Source of the DNA: Pleurodeles waltl
Taxonomy: Eukaryota > Chordata > Amphibia > Caudata > Salamandridae
Direction: 5' to 3'
Length of the DNA stretch: 64,000 nt
Assembly: GCF_031143425.1 (NCBI RefSeq)
Contig: NC_090445.1
Coordinates: forward strand, 1,580,354,049-1,580,418,048
Positions 22,726-33,937 of the stretch are shown piece after piece; within the stretch, counting starts at the first letter, position 1, and each line of letters starts with the position of its first letter. A program made the translations under genes and the position numbers. Under the pieces are notes generated by a model. It made no database searches. It had not been told where the DNA came from and worked only from the letters and a program-made list of their open reading frames with translations.

Positions 22726-23535
22726 TTCCCTTCCCCCTGAGGTGCCTGTTGTATTACTATCTGATGCCCCTGCAGTGGTCTCTCCGTTTGTGGACTGGTA
22801 TCTAGTGTGGGCCTCGCCCATGCATTTTGGGCCCAGTGGTCCACGGACATTGAATTGTGCATACCTGCACTAGTAATCGTGATGCATATATTTGGAATGT
22901 GTATATATTTCTGTATATATGAGCTTACTGTATTTTTATTCATTACAATAGTAATACTGATTCCCTTTTGTCTTTGCATTCTTCCGGGGGGGTTGTGGGT
23001 TGTTACTGTGATGTTTGGATATGCATTAATGTGTGTGTTGTAGTGGGTGAGGTTCGGGGTGGGGGTGTTGCGTTTGTGTCCTTTTGACTTTTGCCTCCCC
23101 TATGTCATAGGTGCAGTACTCACCTTTGTCTTCGGCGCAGCCATTGCTGATGTTTGTAGAAGAGCAGGTAGACAAGCGCAGGGAGTATTTGGAGTTCCGG
23201 CTCCATGGTGCCCTCCTTCCTCATGGCGTGTGTTAAGGTGAGTGTTTTCCCATTGCAAAAGCTGTTTCTGCCATGTTTTTATCCACGGTGAATCCGCCCC
23301 GGAAAAGGTGGCGGATTGGCCTGTTGTAATAGTGTGGGCGGTACATTGTCTCCCGCCTGTCTGTTGGTGGTGACCGCCGCACTGCTTGTCTATACCGCCG
23401 TGGCAGTCGGAGTGTTAAAGTGGCTGTCTATGTTGGCGGTTTCCGCCACGGTCATAATTCCCTTTTTTTCTCCGCCTGCCTGTTTGCGGTACTACCGCAT
23501 CTTTAACACTGTCCGCCAGGGTTGTAATGACCCCC
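22726..23535. other. Element B 3' region without genes
   Basis: Matches element A 2726-3582 in order: a GTGGGCTTCGCCCATGCATT-like segment, an AT-rich part, then GCC-rich subterminal sequence with GTGACCGCC and TTCCGCCACGGTCAT before the terminus. Confidence 0.7.
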
Positions 23536-23538
23536 AAA

Positions 23539-26300
23539 GTCTTGTAGGGATTTGATTCAATATGAGAATTCAGGTGGGCCCAAGACATAGGAAATCATCA
23601 AGGTAGTGTAATACCCAAGGGGAGCCTGTTACTTTCTTGTACACCCATTTCAGGAAATAACTGAATTTCTTAAGTAGCACACAAGAAACGGAGCACTCTG
23701 TAGATATACATTTATTAAAAAAAATTGCAGCCTAAAGTTTGAAATCTAGCGCATGGAATTTCACTGGGTGTACTGGCAACAGCCTGAATGCTGACTCAAT
23801 ATCTACCTTTGGCAAAAGCAAACCCTGGACCAAATGTCTGTAGCATGAAAATGGCTTGATCAAAGGAAGCATGCTTCACCGAGCAGAATGCATGACTGAT
23901 TGCTTCATTCACTGAATTACCCATGAGACCAGATATATTCTGAATTAAACAGAATTCCTCACAGCTCTTTCCTGGGTACCACCCCCCAGAGGTGAGCAGA
24001 CAAAGGAGGTGATTCTTACCTTGGCGGAGGCCGCCCGCCAAAGTACCCCCGCCAGAACACCGCACCGCGGTCGTCAGACCGCTGCGGTGATTCTGGGTTT
24101 TCCACTGGGATGGCGGGCGACCGCCAAAAGGCCGCCCGCCAGCCCAGTGGAAAACAACCTTCCCACGAGGACGCCGGCTCTGAATGGAGCCGGCGGAGTG
24201 GGAAGGTGCGACGGGTGCAGTGGCACCCGTCGCGTATTTCAGTGTCTGCAAAGCAGACACTGAAATACAAAGTGGGGCCCTCTTACGGGGGCCCCTGCAG
24301 TGCCCATGCCATTGGCATGGGCACTGCAGGGGCCCCCAGGGGCCCCACGACACCCCATACCGCCATCCTGTTCCTGGCGGGCGAACCGCCAGGAACAGGA
24401 TGGCGGTATGGGGTGTCAGAATCCTCCATGGCGGCGCAGCGAGCTGCGCCGCCATGGAGGATTCATTTGGGCAGCGGAAAACCGGCGGGAGACCGCCGGT
24501 TTTCCACATCTGACCGCGGCCAAACCGCCGCGGTCAGAATGCCCTGCGGGGCACCGCCAGCCTGTTGGTGGTGCTCCCGCCAACCCTGGCCCCGGCGGTC
24601 CATGACCGCCGGGGTCAGAATGACCCCCAAAGTTCTCTAATAGAACATCACTGAAGGGGCTTGCTATCCTGCCTAGCTTGCTCTCACTGGGGATTGTTTT
24701 GCCTGGACAATTCCTTGCTGACTTTGAGGGACTGATTACTCTTGCAAAACACAACCCCAGTGCCTCCTCCATTGGGATCATAAAACACTATCTAAAAACA
24801 TCATAAAGAACTTGCACCACCAGCCTGTTGTCATAGCTGTTCAGCCAAGCAGTCAAAGCCTGGCATAGGGAAAATGTTCTTCACTTTTTCTGCTGACCCC
24901 TATTCCTTCCTTTTTTTAAACATTTGAATTCAGGGTGGGCTGGCATTCCGCAGAAGGAGCAATTGTGTTTGAACTTGCACGTTCCTTATGGACTGCTGCA
25001 AGTGTTTTTATTGTAAGCCCAGCATGCGCCTTTTGGGCTTCTTCAGCATCATGTGGCACAGCCATGCATTTCCGTTACTCTGATCCCAGAGTCTGGCATG
25101 TACCTTTTTTCTTTCAAAATGCTCTACCATATTCTTCCAAAGAATTTGCTCCAAATTTGTCATGTGCACAAACTATCTTATTCTAGTAACAGTGCAATTG
25201 CTGTCCCAACTTGGGAAACGTCTCTACCATCAACACATAGAAGATTTTGAACCCCTTTACCCACTTCATCAGTGTTTCATCCACTTTTTTCCTGAGATGT
25301 GTGTGGGAGCAGTATTTAGCATGTGAGCATTCCTTGAAATGCCTGGCCTCTTTCCATACCAGGATTTTCACAATAGGATCAAATATTTCAACAAAGGTCC
25401 CTTTCCAAATATTTGACTTTATCTCTGTCGACAAATGACTACCTACTAGACACTGACAAGCTGTGCTGATGTCGTTCCTCAACATAAAACCTGGGCCCTA
25501 GTTAATGGACAAAGGACCCCGGCCTTAGTACCCAAGCTCGGTACCACTGGCTGAATGTCCTGCATTGGCAATAACAATGGTGTTGGTGCCACTCTTGTGG
25601 AGCTATTCTGGGTAACCACCTGGGCTGCCCACTCCTGTCCCTGCTCCCCAGCTGTGAGTTATGCCATCAGTCGCAATGCCTTTTCTAACTTATCCTTGTG
25701 GTACCCCTGCAACTATCCCCCTCATGAGGGCTGTAGACAGCTCCCCAGTCTTAGACGGCCAATTCAGGATACTCATTAGCTAGGCTCCTAGGTCAAACTG
25801 CGATCTTAATGCAGGACTGATATTCCACTGTGCTAGTCTCCCCCTACCCCCTAGTGTGGTGGCAGCCCCACTCACATCCATGCAGTTGTTCCCACTCTGC
25901 ATGACACTGATGTTAGCCGTGTGCCCACCAGCAAGTAGCATTATGGGTTGCCTGCTGCCCCTGCTGGCTACTGTTGGAGGCATGGAGCCCTCCGCACACC
26001 CTGGTGGGGTGGGTTGCGCCCCCTCCCCCACTTACCCTTGCCCCCTCTTCTTCAGGACTAGGGAAATGCTGCCCTTGAGGGGGACCTCTGCTCTCCTCAG
26101 CCACTCCTTCACGCCTACCAGTGTAGGAGCTTCAATCCTTTCTCTAGCCAGGAGCCCTGGACATAGCAATGTTAACAACTCATCTATAGAATCAAGCCTG
26201 TGCATCACTGATTCCATGTCCTTGTCTCTGCTAGTGCAACTAGCGCCCTCCTATTGGGGCTTGGAGCCATGATTTGTAGAGATGGCAAAAAATCTGCCTA
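23539..26300 (-). pseudogene. Tyrosine-recombinase retroelement: ORF1-like region and RT N-terminus (split by a MITE)
   Basis: Right part of the element whose 3' half is at 12801-14696. Between 23600 and 24000 the minus strand reads GGWYPGKSCEEFCLIQNISG, then SVNEAISHAFCSVKHASFDQ and FGPGFAFAKGRY, the fingers and first palm block of a DIRS/Ngaro-type RT. After the MITE, 24630-24780 gives SPSKSARNCPGKTIPSESK and GRIASPFSDVLLEN, which should join directly to it. Farther up, 25183-25485 (cysteine/histidine-rich, DPIVKILVWKEARHFKEC) and 25780-26280 look like ORF1/gag-type sequence. The start lies near 26280. Stops and shifts throughout show it is dead. Confidence 0.65.
24005..24628. mobile_element. 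Hairpin-array MITE, Harbinger-like ends, copy 1
   Basis: Bounded by AAA (24002-24004 and 24629-24631). Ends GGAGGTGATTCTTACC and GGGGTCAGAATGACCCCC are related to the TAA-flanked copy at 54384-55012. The inside is a chain of hairpins, including 24234-24268 (perfect 16-bp arms), 24349-24417 (perfect 32-bp arms, 5-nt loop) and 24419-24464 (perfect 22-bp arms, 2-nt loop). It has no coding capacity; open frames in it are GC-rich chance frames. It lies inside the RT region of the retroelement 23539-26300. Confidence 0.85.
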
Positions 26301-27579
26301 GCAGGTCGAGTTGTTCTTTTAAGATTTGGAAGAGGAGGTGTCATTGAGCAGTATGGCTACCCCTACAACCACTGTCCACCTGTTTAACAATGTTTTAATA
26401 TCATTTCTACTGAGCCTGTGTGTCATAAGCAGTATCGCTGTATTAGCTGGGGATGAAGGGGTTCTGACTTGCATTCTGATATAAAGAAGCTGCTACTACC
26501 CACATAGATACTAGGAAGACCTTTGAGAAATACAGGAGGTAGTTTCAAACCACTTGAGTCCTTCAGACATACACTGTGCTCTCTGGGCTTATTATGATGA
26601 ATCCAAGTGAGCACCTAACAAGCCCGGGATCCTCTCAGTGGCAGGATAATACTCTTCTAGTTGTTTTAAATTGCAGCAAATATTTATTTCTACTAAGAGC
26701 ACTCAAGTGTGGGCATCAAACCAATTGGCTTTTCCATTGCTTCTTCATGTTTTATCATCCTGCACTTTGGCATTTTTATTGAGTACAAGACATTGAAGGT
26801 ACCACCCAAGACTGTGTTTTCTCTAGGCAGGTGAAGGCAACAACTAGCACTGAGAGGAGGGTGGCTGAAACACCCAGCAGTTTCATCTCAAACATTCACA
26901 GAAAAACTCACCACCTCCTCTTTGTTGTATCAAGTAGTGATAGTACTAATGCCTATAAGCTAGAAGTCAATATCCATTTACAGAACAGTGCTTCTAGTGC
27001 TATATTTCATGAGAAGGGGTCAGATTCTTGTGACAGCTGCCCTTTATGTTGACTGTCAAATTTTGCTTAATATAGACGTTTGGTAGTTTTGCAATCTTTA
27101 AATTTACACATGAATATTTGGTCAGAGGTGCTTTTCACTACACACACCGAAACCAATAAACCAATTTTGTCTTCTACTTGTCTCAGTTGCCCATTTATTT
27201 ACATTTATAATATTGATTGGCCTACTCAGATTTGGCTGTAAATTTGATCTTTTGTCCTGAATTGGTGTCTTGAATTTTGAACCTCTGTCCTGATTTTTTA
27301 CAGTCACCATCCATAACTTACCACTATGACAGGTGGTCAGCCTAATGGAGCCTTTAGCTCTGGCACTGCCAAACCAGAAGGCCATGAAGCTGGGAGGACT
27401 ACTGCTGCATGTAAAGGAGTTGGGGTGGTGGTAATTGTGGTGGTGGTATTAGTGGCAGTGGCAATAGTGGAGGAGAAGTGGCTTGCATGTGAGTATGGAC
27501 AAAACCATTAAAAATAATACTACAATAAAACAAATAGAAATAGGTTGCATTCTGTGAACAATGCAGTTGTATGATAAAT
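26301..27579. other. Anonymous sequence
   Basis: Includes a GTGGTGGTA-rich patch at 27420-27470. No gene, RNA or terminal repeat that I can defend. Confidence 0.35.
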
Positions 27580-28176
27580 GGCCACATTTATATATTGGTG
27601 GTATGTATGCTCTGTCGCAACAGCAATAGAGTACACATTCCACAAATATAATGGTCTGCCCACCCTATTTAAAGTCAGGCAGACCTTCAGTTTGCTGACA
27701 GGGGAGTCTATCTGTCTCTTCTGTTGTCAAACTGCTCCTATGGCCCTGGAGAATAAAGGCCATCAGAGCAATGGCTGCGTGTCTGCCCGCACAATTATGA
27801 TGTATGGGCATATAGTAATTTTTTATTGTTTCTTACCGCCATTTTAAGCCCGGTGGTAAGGACACTAAAACTGTTATAATACTCCCAAAGGATGCATTAT
27901 ATATTTTCTTTTCAAAAAGAAAATCTCTTTTTGGGATTTTCTTTTTGAAAAAAAGAAAACAATTCTTTTGTGCTACTGGGCTGCGTCCTGCTGACAGTCA
28001 CATAGCACAGTGTAATATGCAACCACAGCAGTTCCTGGCAATGTTTTTATAAATTACCACTTGCTTGGTGTTCATTTATAAATTGGGTCGGCCGCCTGTC
28101 CATCGTGGGGTCGGAAAAATTGACTCCTACCCCATGGCAGAATGATGGGCCAGCCACCTAAATATAAATGAGGCCC
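27580..28176. mobile_element. MITE with CATTTATAT termini
   Basis: Left end GGCCACATTTATATATTGG and right end ACCTAAATATAAATGAGGCC form an imperfect terminal inverted repeat. A strong AT-rich hairpin lies near 27903-27955 (TTTTCTTTTTGAAAA-type arms). No coding capacity. Confidence 0.55.
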
Positions 28177-28186
28177 AAAGAATTAA

Positions 28187-28729
28187 GGAGCACATTTACA
28201 AGCACCTAGTGCCACCTTGTGCTGCCCTAGCATTATTTTTTTACACTAAGGTGGCGTTAAGGAGGTCTTTCTCCCTAGCCATATTTGCAAAGTAGAGCAA
28301 TGCTTGCATTACGCCACTTTGTAAACCCTTGCACCACATTATGCCTCCACCAGGTACGACGTATGTAAAGGGGTGTTTCAAGGCAGGGAGGCCCAGAAAA
28401 AGTGCACAGTGAAATTTATGAGATTTCAATGTGCCGCTTTCCCGTTATTAGTAACGCCTACCCCAGGCAGGCATTAAAGTGACGTTCCCATTGTTTCCAA
28501 CAGGCCTCCCCACGCATTGCTGGACTAGCGCCATAATCTTTGGTGCAAGTCGACCAATGTGCCACAATAGTGTAAAAAATGTTGACGCTATTGTGCTAAC
28601 GTGTGCCGTCTGCCATGGTGTGCTGTATTGTAAATTCAGTGCTACCATGGTGATGTTAGGGAGGCACGGGGCGAAGCAATAAAAGTGGTGTATCATAGCT
28701 GATGTGCACCTTTCTTGTAAATATGCCCC
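28187..28729. mobile_element. MITE with ATTTACAAG termini, copy 2
   Basis: Left GGAGCACATTTACAAG and right CTTGTAAATATGCCCC are inverted. The inside has the same layout as 6618-7171 and 49427-49860, with a GCGCCATAATCTTTGGTGC segment. It sits almost directly after another MITE. Confidence 0.65.
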
Positions 28730-29029
28730 TATACGTGTTATTATTGAGTGTATTTTACAAACGTAAAATACTACATTAAGCATTGCAATTGCTACATAGG
28801 GGATGGAATAATACATCAAAGAGCCAGTGGCATGAGGTGAATGATTAATTTTCCTCAGGGTCCTTTGTATATTTTAAAGGACTCATAGCAGTATGTCTTG
28901 CAGGTAGCAACACTGTCAGGCCAGACTTAAATAACTGGAGCGAGTAGCTCCAACATGTATGAAGTCTAGGCAGTTGTAAATGTGCTTAACAAAGGTACTC
29001 CCTCTTTATTCCAAACAAGTGCATATTTT
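28730..29029. other. Anonymous sequence
   Basis: A/T-rich, nothing recognised. Confidence 0.3.
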
Positions 29030-29798
29030 TTTATATTTCAACTTTCTTTATTGAATTTTAACAAAACATAAGAGAAAGAATTAACAAAACAAAAGAATGT
29101 CCAACATTACACCCTGTACAGCTGTCAGGGAAAGGGGAGGACATATTGGAATATTTCATCTACAACAGATTCACTTTTGAATAACGTGAGAGCATAGAAG
29201 AGCACTAATGGCAAAAATGGGGTAAATCAAAATTCAGATTTGCTACTTTGTCCGCTGCGACCACTTTGCTTAAGTTTCGTTAAACTTTTGAGGTGTCCAC
29301 CCTCACGACTATCTTTCTAGAATTCTTAGAGACAATTCTAAGAAGATCCTAATAACGAAATGTGCCCACGTGCAACCATTCATGTTTTATATGAACAGAT
29401 CAGTGTACGTTTGTACAAGTAGCAGAGTGAGAAGGCAGATTTTTAAAAAGTGGCGAAGTTTAAAAAAGAACTAGGAGAGAAAAGAAAGTATGGAAAAGAG
29501 ATGGAAGTGGGAGGAGGCATCAGAGGAGAGTAGAAAGGAAAGCAGGAGGCGAGACGCCATATCCTTATGCAAGGGAAGTTTAGTGCGCTGCAAAAATCTT
29601 CCATTTTGCTCTTCTCTTGTGTACTTGTGGTAAAAGGATGGATGGGGGGCGCCGCCTGAATTACTTTTTGACCAGGGCTTATACATGGCCGGTATCTAGT
29701 TATTATCTTGCTCATCCTGGTAAAATGTGAAGAGAACGGTTTGGATGCTGTAAATAAAGATCAAATTTAGGACATAATCTGTCTCCTTTAACGTTAAG
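29030..29798 (-). other. Possible LINE or SINE 3' region
   Basis: Begins TTTCTTTATTGAATTTTAACAA on the plus strand; reversed, this would be an A-rich 3' end with a poly(A) signal. No coding remains are visible, so the class is uncertain. Confidence 0.3.
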
Positions 29799-29880
29799 GC
29801 CCATATTTATACTTTTTTAGCGTCGCATTTGCGTCATTAGTTTTGACAAAAGCGGCGCAAACGTGAGGAACAACACACCT
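29799..29880. mobile_element. Truncated MITE end
   Basis: GGCCCATATTTATAC then TTTTTTAGCGTCGCATTTGCG has the form of one terminus of an AT-rich MITE, without a partner end. It stops abruptly near 29878. Confidence 0.4.
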
Positions 29881-30304
29881 GTGAGCGCCTAGTAGGGTGA
29901 AATGTCAGCCTTTTTCAGTTGCAGATGTTTGGTTGCAAAACCTCTTTCGAAGCATGTTAAATTAAAAAACACTTTGCATTATTCCTAGTATACCGCTGGA
30001 GAGCGCCACCGCTCTATAATTACGTCCATTTGTGCACATTCATTTTAAGTAACGGCAGTCCCTTAAAGAAAGTTTGCAGCCAAAACTTAGAAGGATGGTC
30101 CTTTAAGAGACCCGTATTTGCTTAGTATAAAATGATGTTTGTAACACATCAAGAGGTGCGCACAGTGTTTTCGGACCATCGTTTGCGGAAGCGGATGAAT
30201 GTTCACATCATTTAGGGGATCTGCTTAAGTTTCTACATTCACGGATATAAAAACTCTTGATCAAATCAGGAATGCCAGTGTTTTAAGTGGGATGAGAAAG
30301 GTGG
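29881..30304. other. Anonymous sequence
   Basis: Nothing recognised. Confidence 0.3.
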
Positions 30305-30312
30305 GGCTAAGG

Positions 30313-31156
30313 TAGGGTGACCAGAATTGTGACGTACAAAAACGGGACATTTAATAAAAATAGAACAAGGACTCAGGGGAGGCTCCTCCGCTAATTCGGA
30401 GGAGCATGCCAAACTTCCCACTCCGCCAGCAGCAGCAGCTGCTGCAAACCTTTAAAATAAAAGGATAATTAACAATGTTTATTATCGTTTTCTTTTTAAC
30501 AGGCCATAGCGGGATGACAGATATGGAGGGGAGGGACAGAGCATTCCCCTCAGTGCGCATGCATGTTTGGCCAGTTGTCTGGGGCTGGCCAAACACACAT
30601 GTGCACAGGGCTCGCTCCAACCTGACTTTGTATTGCTAGGTTGGAGAGAGAATGCCCAGGCTCCCACTCTGCCTTGGCACTCCAGGCAATCAACTCTCAG
30701 CAGCGTCATGATTGGCTCAGGGCATGGTGGGAGCCTCTGTCTGGAGTGTGCGGAGAGCGGCGGTGTGGCGGTGAGCTTAAGGTAAGGTTTTTTTTCAATT
30801 TTTGTTTGTTCCCCTCACCCCGCCACTTTGCCCAGTCACCAGCTGCCACAGCAAAGATTACAATTTTTCTTCAACTGAGTGCACAGAATTACAATGTTTA
30901 TCAGCATAGAATTACAGAAAAAGGCACTAAGAACATATGGAAAATGCAATTTTTAAAACCAGTATCATGCCTGTTAATTAAATTGCTTTTCTAAATTGCT
31001 TTCCTAAAACAGCTGCTAACTCTGCCTGCTTTGGAAAACATAAAAAGACACCTCCCACAGGTTTCAATCAACCCTCTCTAAAGACCGGGACATGAACTAC
31101 GTTTCGTGAAATCTGATTGGACAGCTGGTGAAAAATCGGGAGGCCTGTCCACCCTG
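30313..31156. mobile_element. Non-autonomous hAT element with 8-bp target duplication
   Basis: The element is flanked by identical GGCTAAGG copies (30305-30312 and 31157-31164). Termini TAGGGTGACCAG and, reversed, CAGGGTGGACAG match at 10 of 12 positions. The 8-bp duplication and short inverted ends are the hAT signature. No coding region: the open frame around 30567-30994 has no motif. Confidence 0.8.
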
Positions 31157-31564
31157 GGCTAAGGGGCTCCAAAAAGGGCATGCTCAAAGAAACATAGTTT
31201 AGAATAATTTCCAAGAGGCATGGCTCATGTAAAGAAGGATGTGGCTTAAAACTGCAACTGAAATCATGTGCTTCTTACGGAGTGCCACCTAACCAGAATT
31301 TGGGTGCCTCTTTGAGTTTTCTGTCACTGCACCCAGATCATATCACACATTAGTGAACCTATGCATAAAAAATATGGCCTGTTAGTTTTGCCAGTGTTTG
31401 TTAGCAGGATCAGTTAAATGAGCAAAAACAATAATTTTGTTGGGAATATTTAGAACTAAATATGTTCCAGTTTTGAAAATATAAACTGGTGAATGAAGCA
31501 TTATTAAGGGAAAACATGTAGTGGCTGGTGAGTTCTCAATCATTCCTGTTCTTTCCTTTACACT

Positions 31565-32963
31565 AGCAGTTCCCAATCTGTGGTCCGTGGCCCCCAAGGG
31601 GTCCGTGACATATTCCCAGGGGGTATGCAGGCATGGGCCGGCAGGATGACACTTCTCCAACTGGATCCTCTGAAAGAAATACACGCATGTTTTTATATTT
31701 ATTACTTCCATTGTGCAGCAGTTTTAAAAGCATTGCAAAGGTCCATGCACATCAAGGGTTCCCAACCCGTGGTCTGTGCCCCCTCCCCGCCCCTCCCCCC
31801 CCCCCAGAGGTCTGTAACACATTACCAGGGGATCCACAGGCCTGGGCCGGCAGGATGGCACTTCTCCAGATGGTGCCTCCAACAGAAACGTGTATATTTG
31901 TATTTATTATTTCCTTTGTGCAGCAGTTCTAAAAGCAGTGCAAAGTTCCCTGTACAGCCATCATCTTTTGGGCAAAAATGAAAGCATCAAGATAACCCAG
32001 GTGATTAATGTACTTGCTGGAGAGAGATGGGAGTTAAATCTAGTGGCAGTTTTGACTCATCTAAGGCAGTGCAGATGGTTAATATCCATGCTGCAAAGAA
32101 TGTGTATCATGCAAAGAACAGTATTTCATGTGCAAGGCACAGTGGGTTACATCTTTTGTCACAGAGATTCTTTTGTTACTGTGAAGTTCATAAGTTCCAA
32201 TCGTAATTTAGCACAGTGAGCTATGAACTGCCATCAAACGGTACATGCAAGCAGCATGGCATAAATTAGAATGTTATGTTTTTTCCAGACTTTAATTTTC
32301 CTGATCCTGTTCAAAAAAGGTTAGCTTGCATAGAAATACATTATTATTTTTAAAGTCAGCGCTAACCACTGTTATGTTCTGAACCCTGAGATTGTGCTCT
32401 CCAGACCGAGCACTCTTACAAAAGGCCAACCAGTGTGGATGACACGAGAATCCGACACCTTGTAGTCCCCTGTAAAGTGCTCTGACACCCTACACTGGTA
32501 TGAGAAGTGCTATAAAAGAAATTAATTACATGTGACAAAGAGGCTATGGAGAGATGAGAGATCCTAATGGTTTTACTTCCTTTCCAAACCACATATTTAT
32601 GTGAAAAAGTTTTCTCAGATCTTATGCACCTAAAAAATAAAAATAGAAATCACTTGGGAAATGTAAAATCTAACCTGAGGATTCAGCTTTCCCAAATAAA
32701 ACTAAACATTGAAAAGTTAGTCAGCAAGATGCAGGGCCAACCTTTCCCTTCAAATATTTAGATTTTTGCATATCTTAGCAATATAAAATATTTATATCTT
32801 TAGTAATTTGAGTATTTGTTTGGCGTGTACTTGTTTGTGTATTTTTTGGGAATTACTGTTTTAATGTTTGAAATTTATATTGTACAAATTACTTAGTGGT
32901 CCCCGGCTTCCAGTAATGATTCAGTGGGGGTCCACAGGATTTAAAGTTTTGGAACCACTGCCT
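31565..32963 (+). mobile_element. hAT element remnant with duplicated 5' end
   Basis: Left end near AGCAGTTCCCAATCTGTGG, right end TTTTGGAACCACTGCC, inverted and similar. The first 180 bp is tandemly duplicated: 31566-31745 and 31749-31950 share TCCC..TGTGGTC, CATGGGCCGGCAGGATG-like and TTTGTGCAGCAG segments. Near the 3' end is a transposase fragment at 32540-32761. Flanking CCTTTACA and CCTTTCTC might be a diverged 8-bp duplication. Confidence 0.6.
32540..32761 (+). pseudogene. hAT transposase C-terminal dimerisation fragment
   Basis: Reads FQTTYLCEKVFSDLMHLKNK, then NRNHLGNVKSNLRIQLSQIK. This is the C-terminal hAT dimerisation region (Y-L-C-E-x-x-F-S, then K-x-K-x-R-x-x-L and L-R-x-x-L-S). 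A stop follows at 32759. The catalytic domain is missing, so the element was internally deleted. Confidence 0.75.
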
Positions 32964-33610
32964 TTCTCTGCAGCATCTCTTTTAGGCATTTCCTGACATC
33001 TTTCTGAAATCATGCATTTGCATATCTCACATTCTCCTTTCTCTATATCACTGCCTTTTAACTCTGTCCTTACAGATGTACTTCCTTGCATCACTTCCCC
33101 TTTACTGTGTCTATCTCACTCTCTTGCACATATACAGCTACTCTCTTTCACACACCTGTAAACACAGCATTTTCTTTTCCTGTGGTGCAGGCAATATTTC
33201 AAGATATGTGCATTCTCCTGTTACACACTTTCAGATTAAATGCTTTTTGCAATTATCACATATGTGACCACTGCCCTGTATATTCTGCATTGGTCAAAGA
33301 CTAGATGAGAACAGAGGTTAAACACCTTTATGACCCCATTTACACACACTAGAAGAAACTCACTCCATCAGCCTCAACCCCAAAGCTTCCGGTCGTGCCC
33401 TCTAATGAACAACTATCCACAACCTTCATTCAGTTCAACACCCATGGGGGACACAGTCACAGTATGCACTGAAATGACTATTTCACAACAGTATACGCTT
33501 TGTAACTGCTTTATTTCACAAGATCAGAATTTGTAGAAGTGAGTCCATACAAGAGAATAGGGCACAGAGCTCTGCAGCTCCTAACCGTCGCATTGGAACA
33601 TGGAATACCA
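32964..33610. other. Anonymous sequence
   Basis: No motif recognised; moderately CT-rich at 33050-33150. Confidence 0.3.
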
Positions 33611-33900
33611 TGACATCATCTGAGTGCATCTGTGAGTGACTGCATGAGTCTCTGAGCGGGTCTGTGAGTAGGTGCGTAACCCTGAGTGGGTCTGTTAGTG
33701 GGTGCATGAATGTCTGAGAGGGTTTGTGAGTGGGTGTGTGAATGTCTAAGTTGGCCTGTGAGTGGGTGCATGATGTCTAAGTGGGTCTATGAGTGGATGC
33801 ATGAGTGAGTGGGTCTGTGAGTGAGTACATGAATCTCGGAGTGGGTCTGTGAGTGGGTGCATGAGTGTCTGAGTGAGTGTGTCAGTAACTGCGTGAGTGA
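33611..33900 (+). repeat. Degenerate minisatellite, GTGGGTCTGTGAGTGGGTGCATGA
   Basis: GTGAGTGGGTG and GTGGGTCTGTGAGT motifs recur with a mostly 30-34 bp period (for example 33692, 33726, 33758, 33845). Copies vary by small indels. Confidence 0.8.
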
Positions 33901-33937
33901 CTCAGCCACAAAGATGCCACATCTGTCCATTTATCCA

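Larger units (their letters stand above)
14697..23535 (+). mobile_element. PIF/Harbinger element B, near full-length, three genes
   Basis: The ends are inverted repeats: left GGAGGTCATTACAAC then ATTGGCGG, right CCGCCAGGGTTGTAATGAC then CCCC. They are flanked by AAA on both sides (14694-14696 and 23536-23538), a 3-bp duplication as expected for the superfamily. Inside, in order: a GCC-rich left subterminal region, a CA-rich stretch (14980-15260), Myb/SANT gene 1 (+), HARBI1-like transposase (-), Myb/trihelix gene 2 (+), three minisatellites and the right subterminal region. The element interrupts the RT of a tyrosine-recombinase retroelement whose two halves lie on either side. Confidence 0.88.

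Noticed and set aside
22177..22821. Minus-strand frame of 214 codons with repeated S-L-K-S-L-Q-W units
   Set aside because: It is a by-product of the 63-bp minisatellite, also seen in element A at 2403-2766.
24005..24628. GC-rich open frames of 80-240 codons on both strands
   Set aside because: They run through palindromic hairpins, so both strands are open together. There is no domain and they do not recur as frames in the other MITE copy.
30567..30994. Possible protein-coding gene inside the hAT element
   Set aside because: Two overlapping short frames without motif, in a non-autonomous element with a clear 8-bp duplication.
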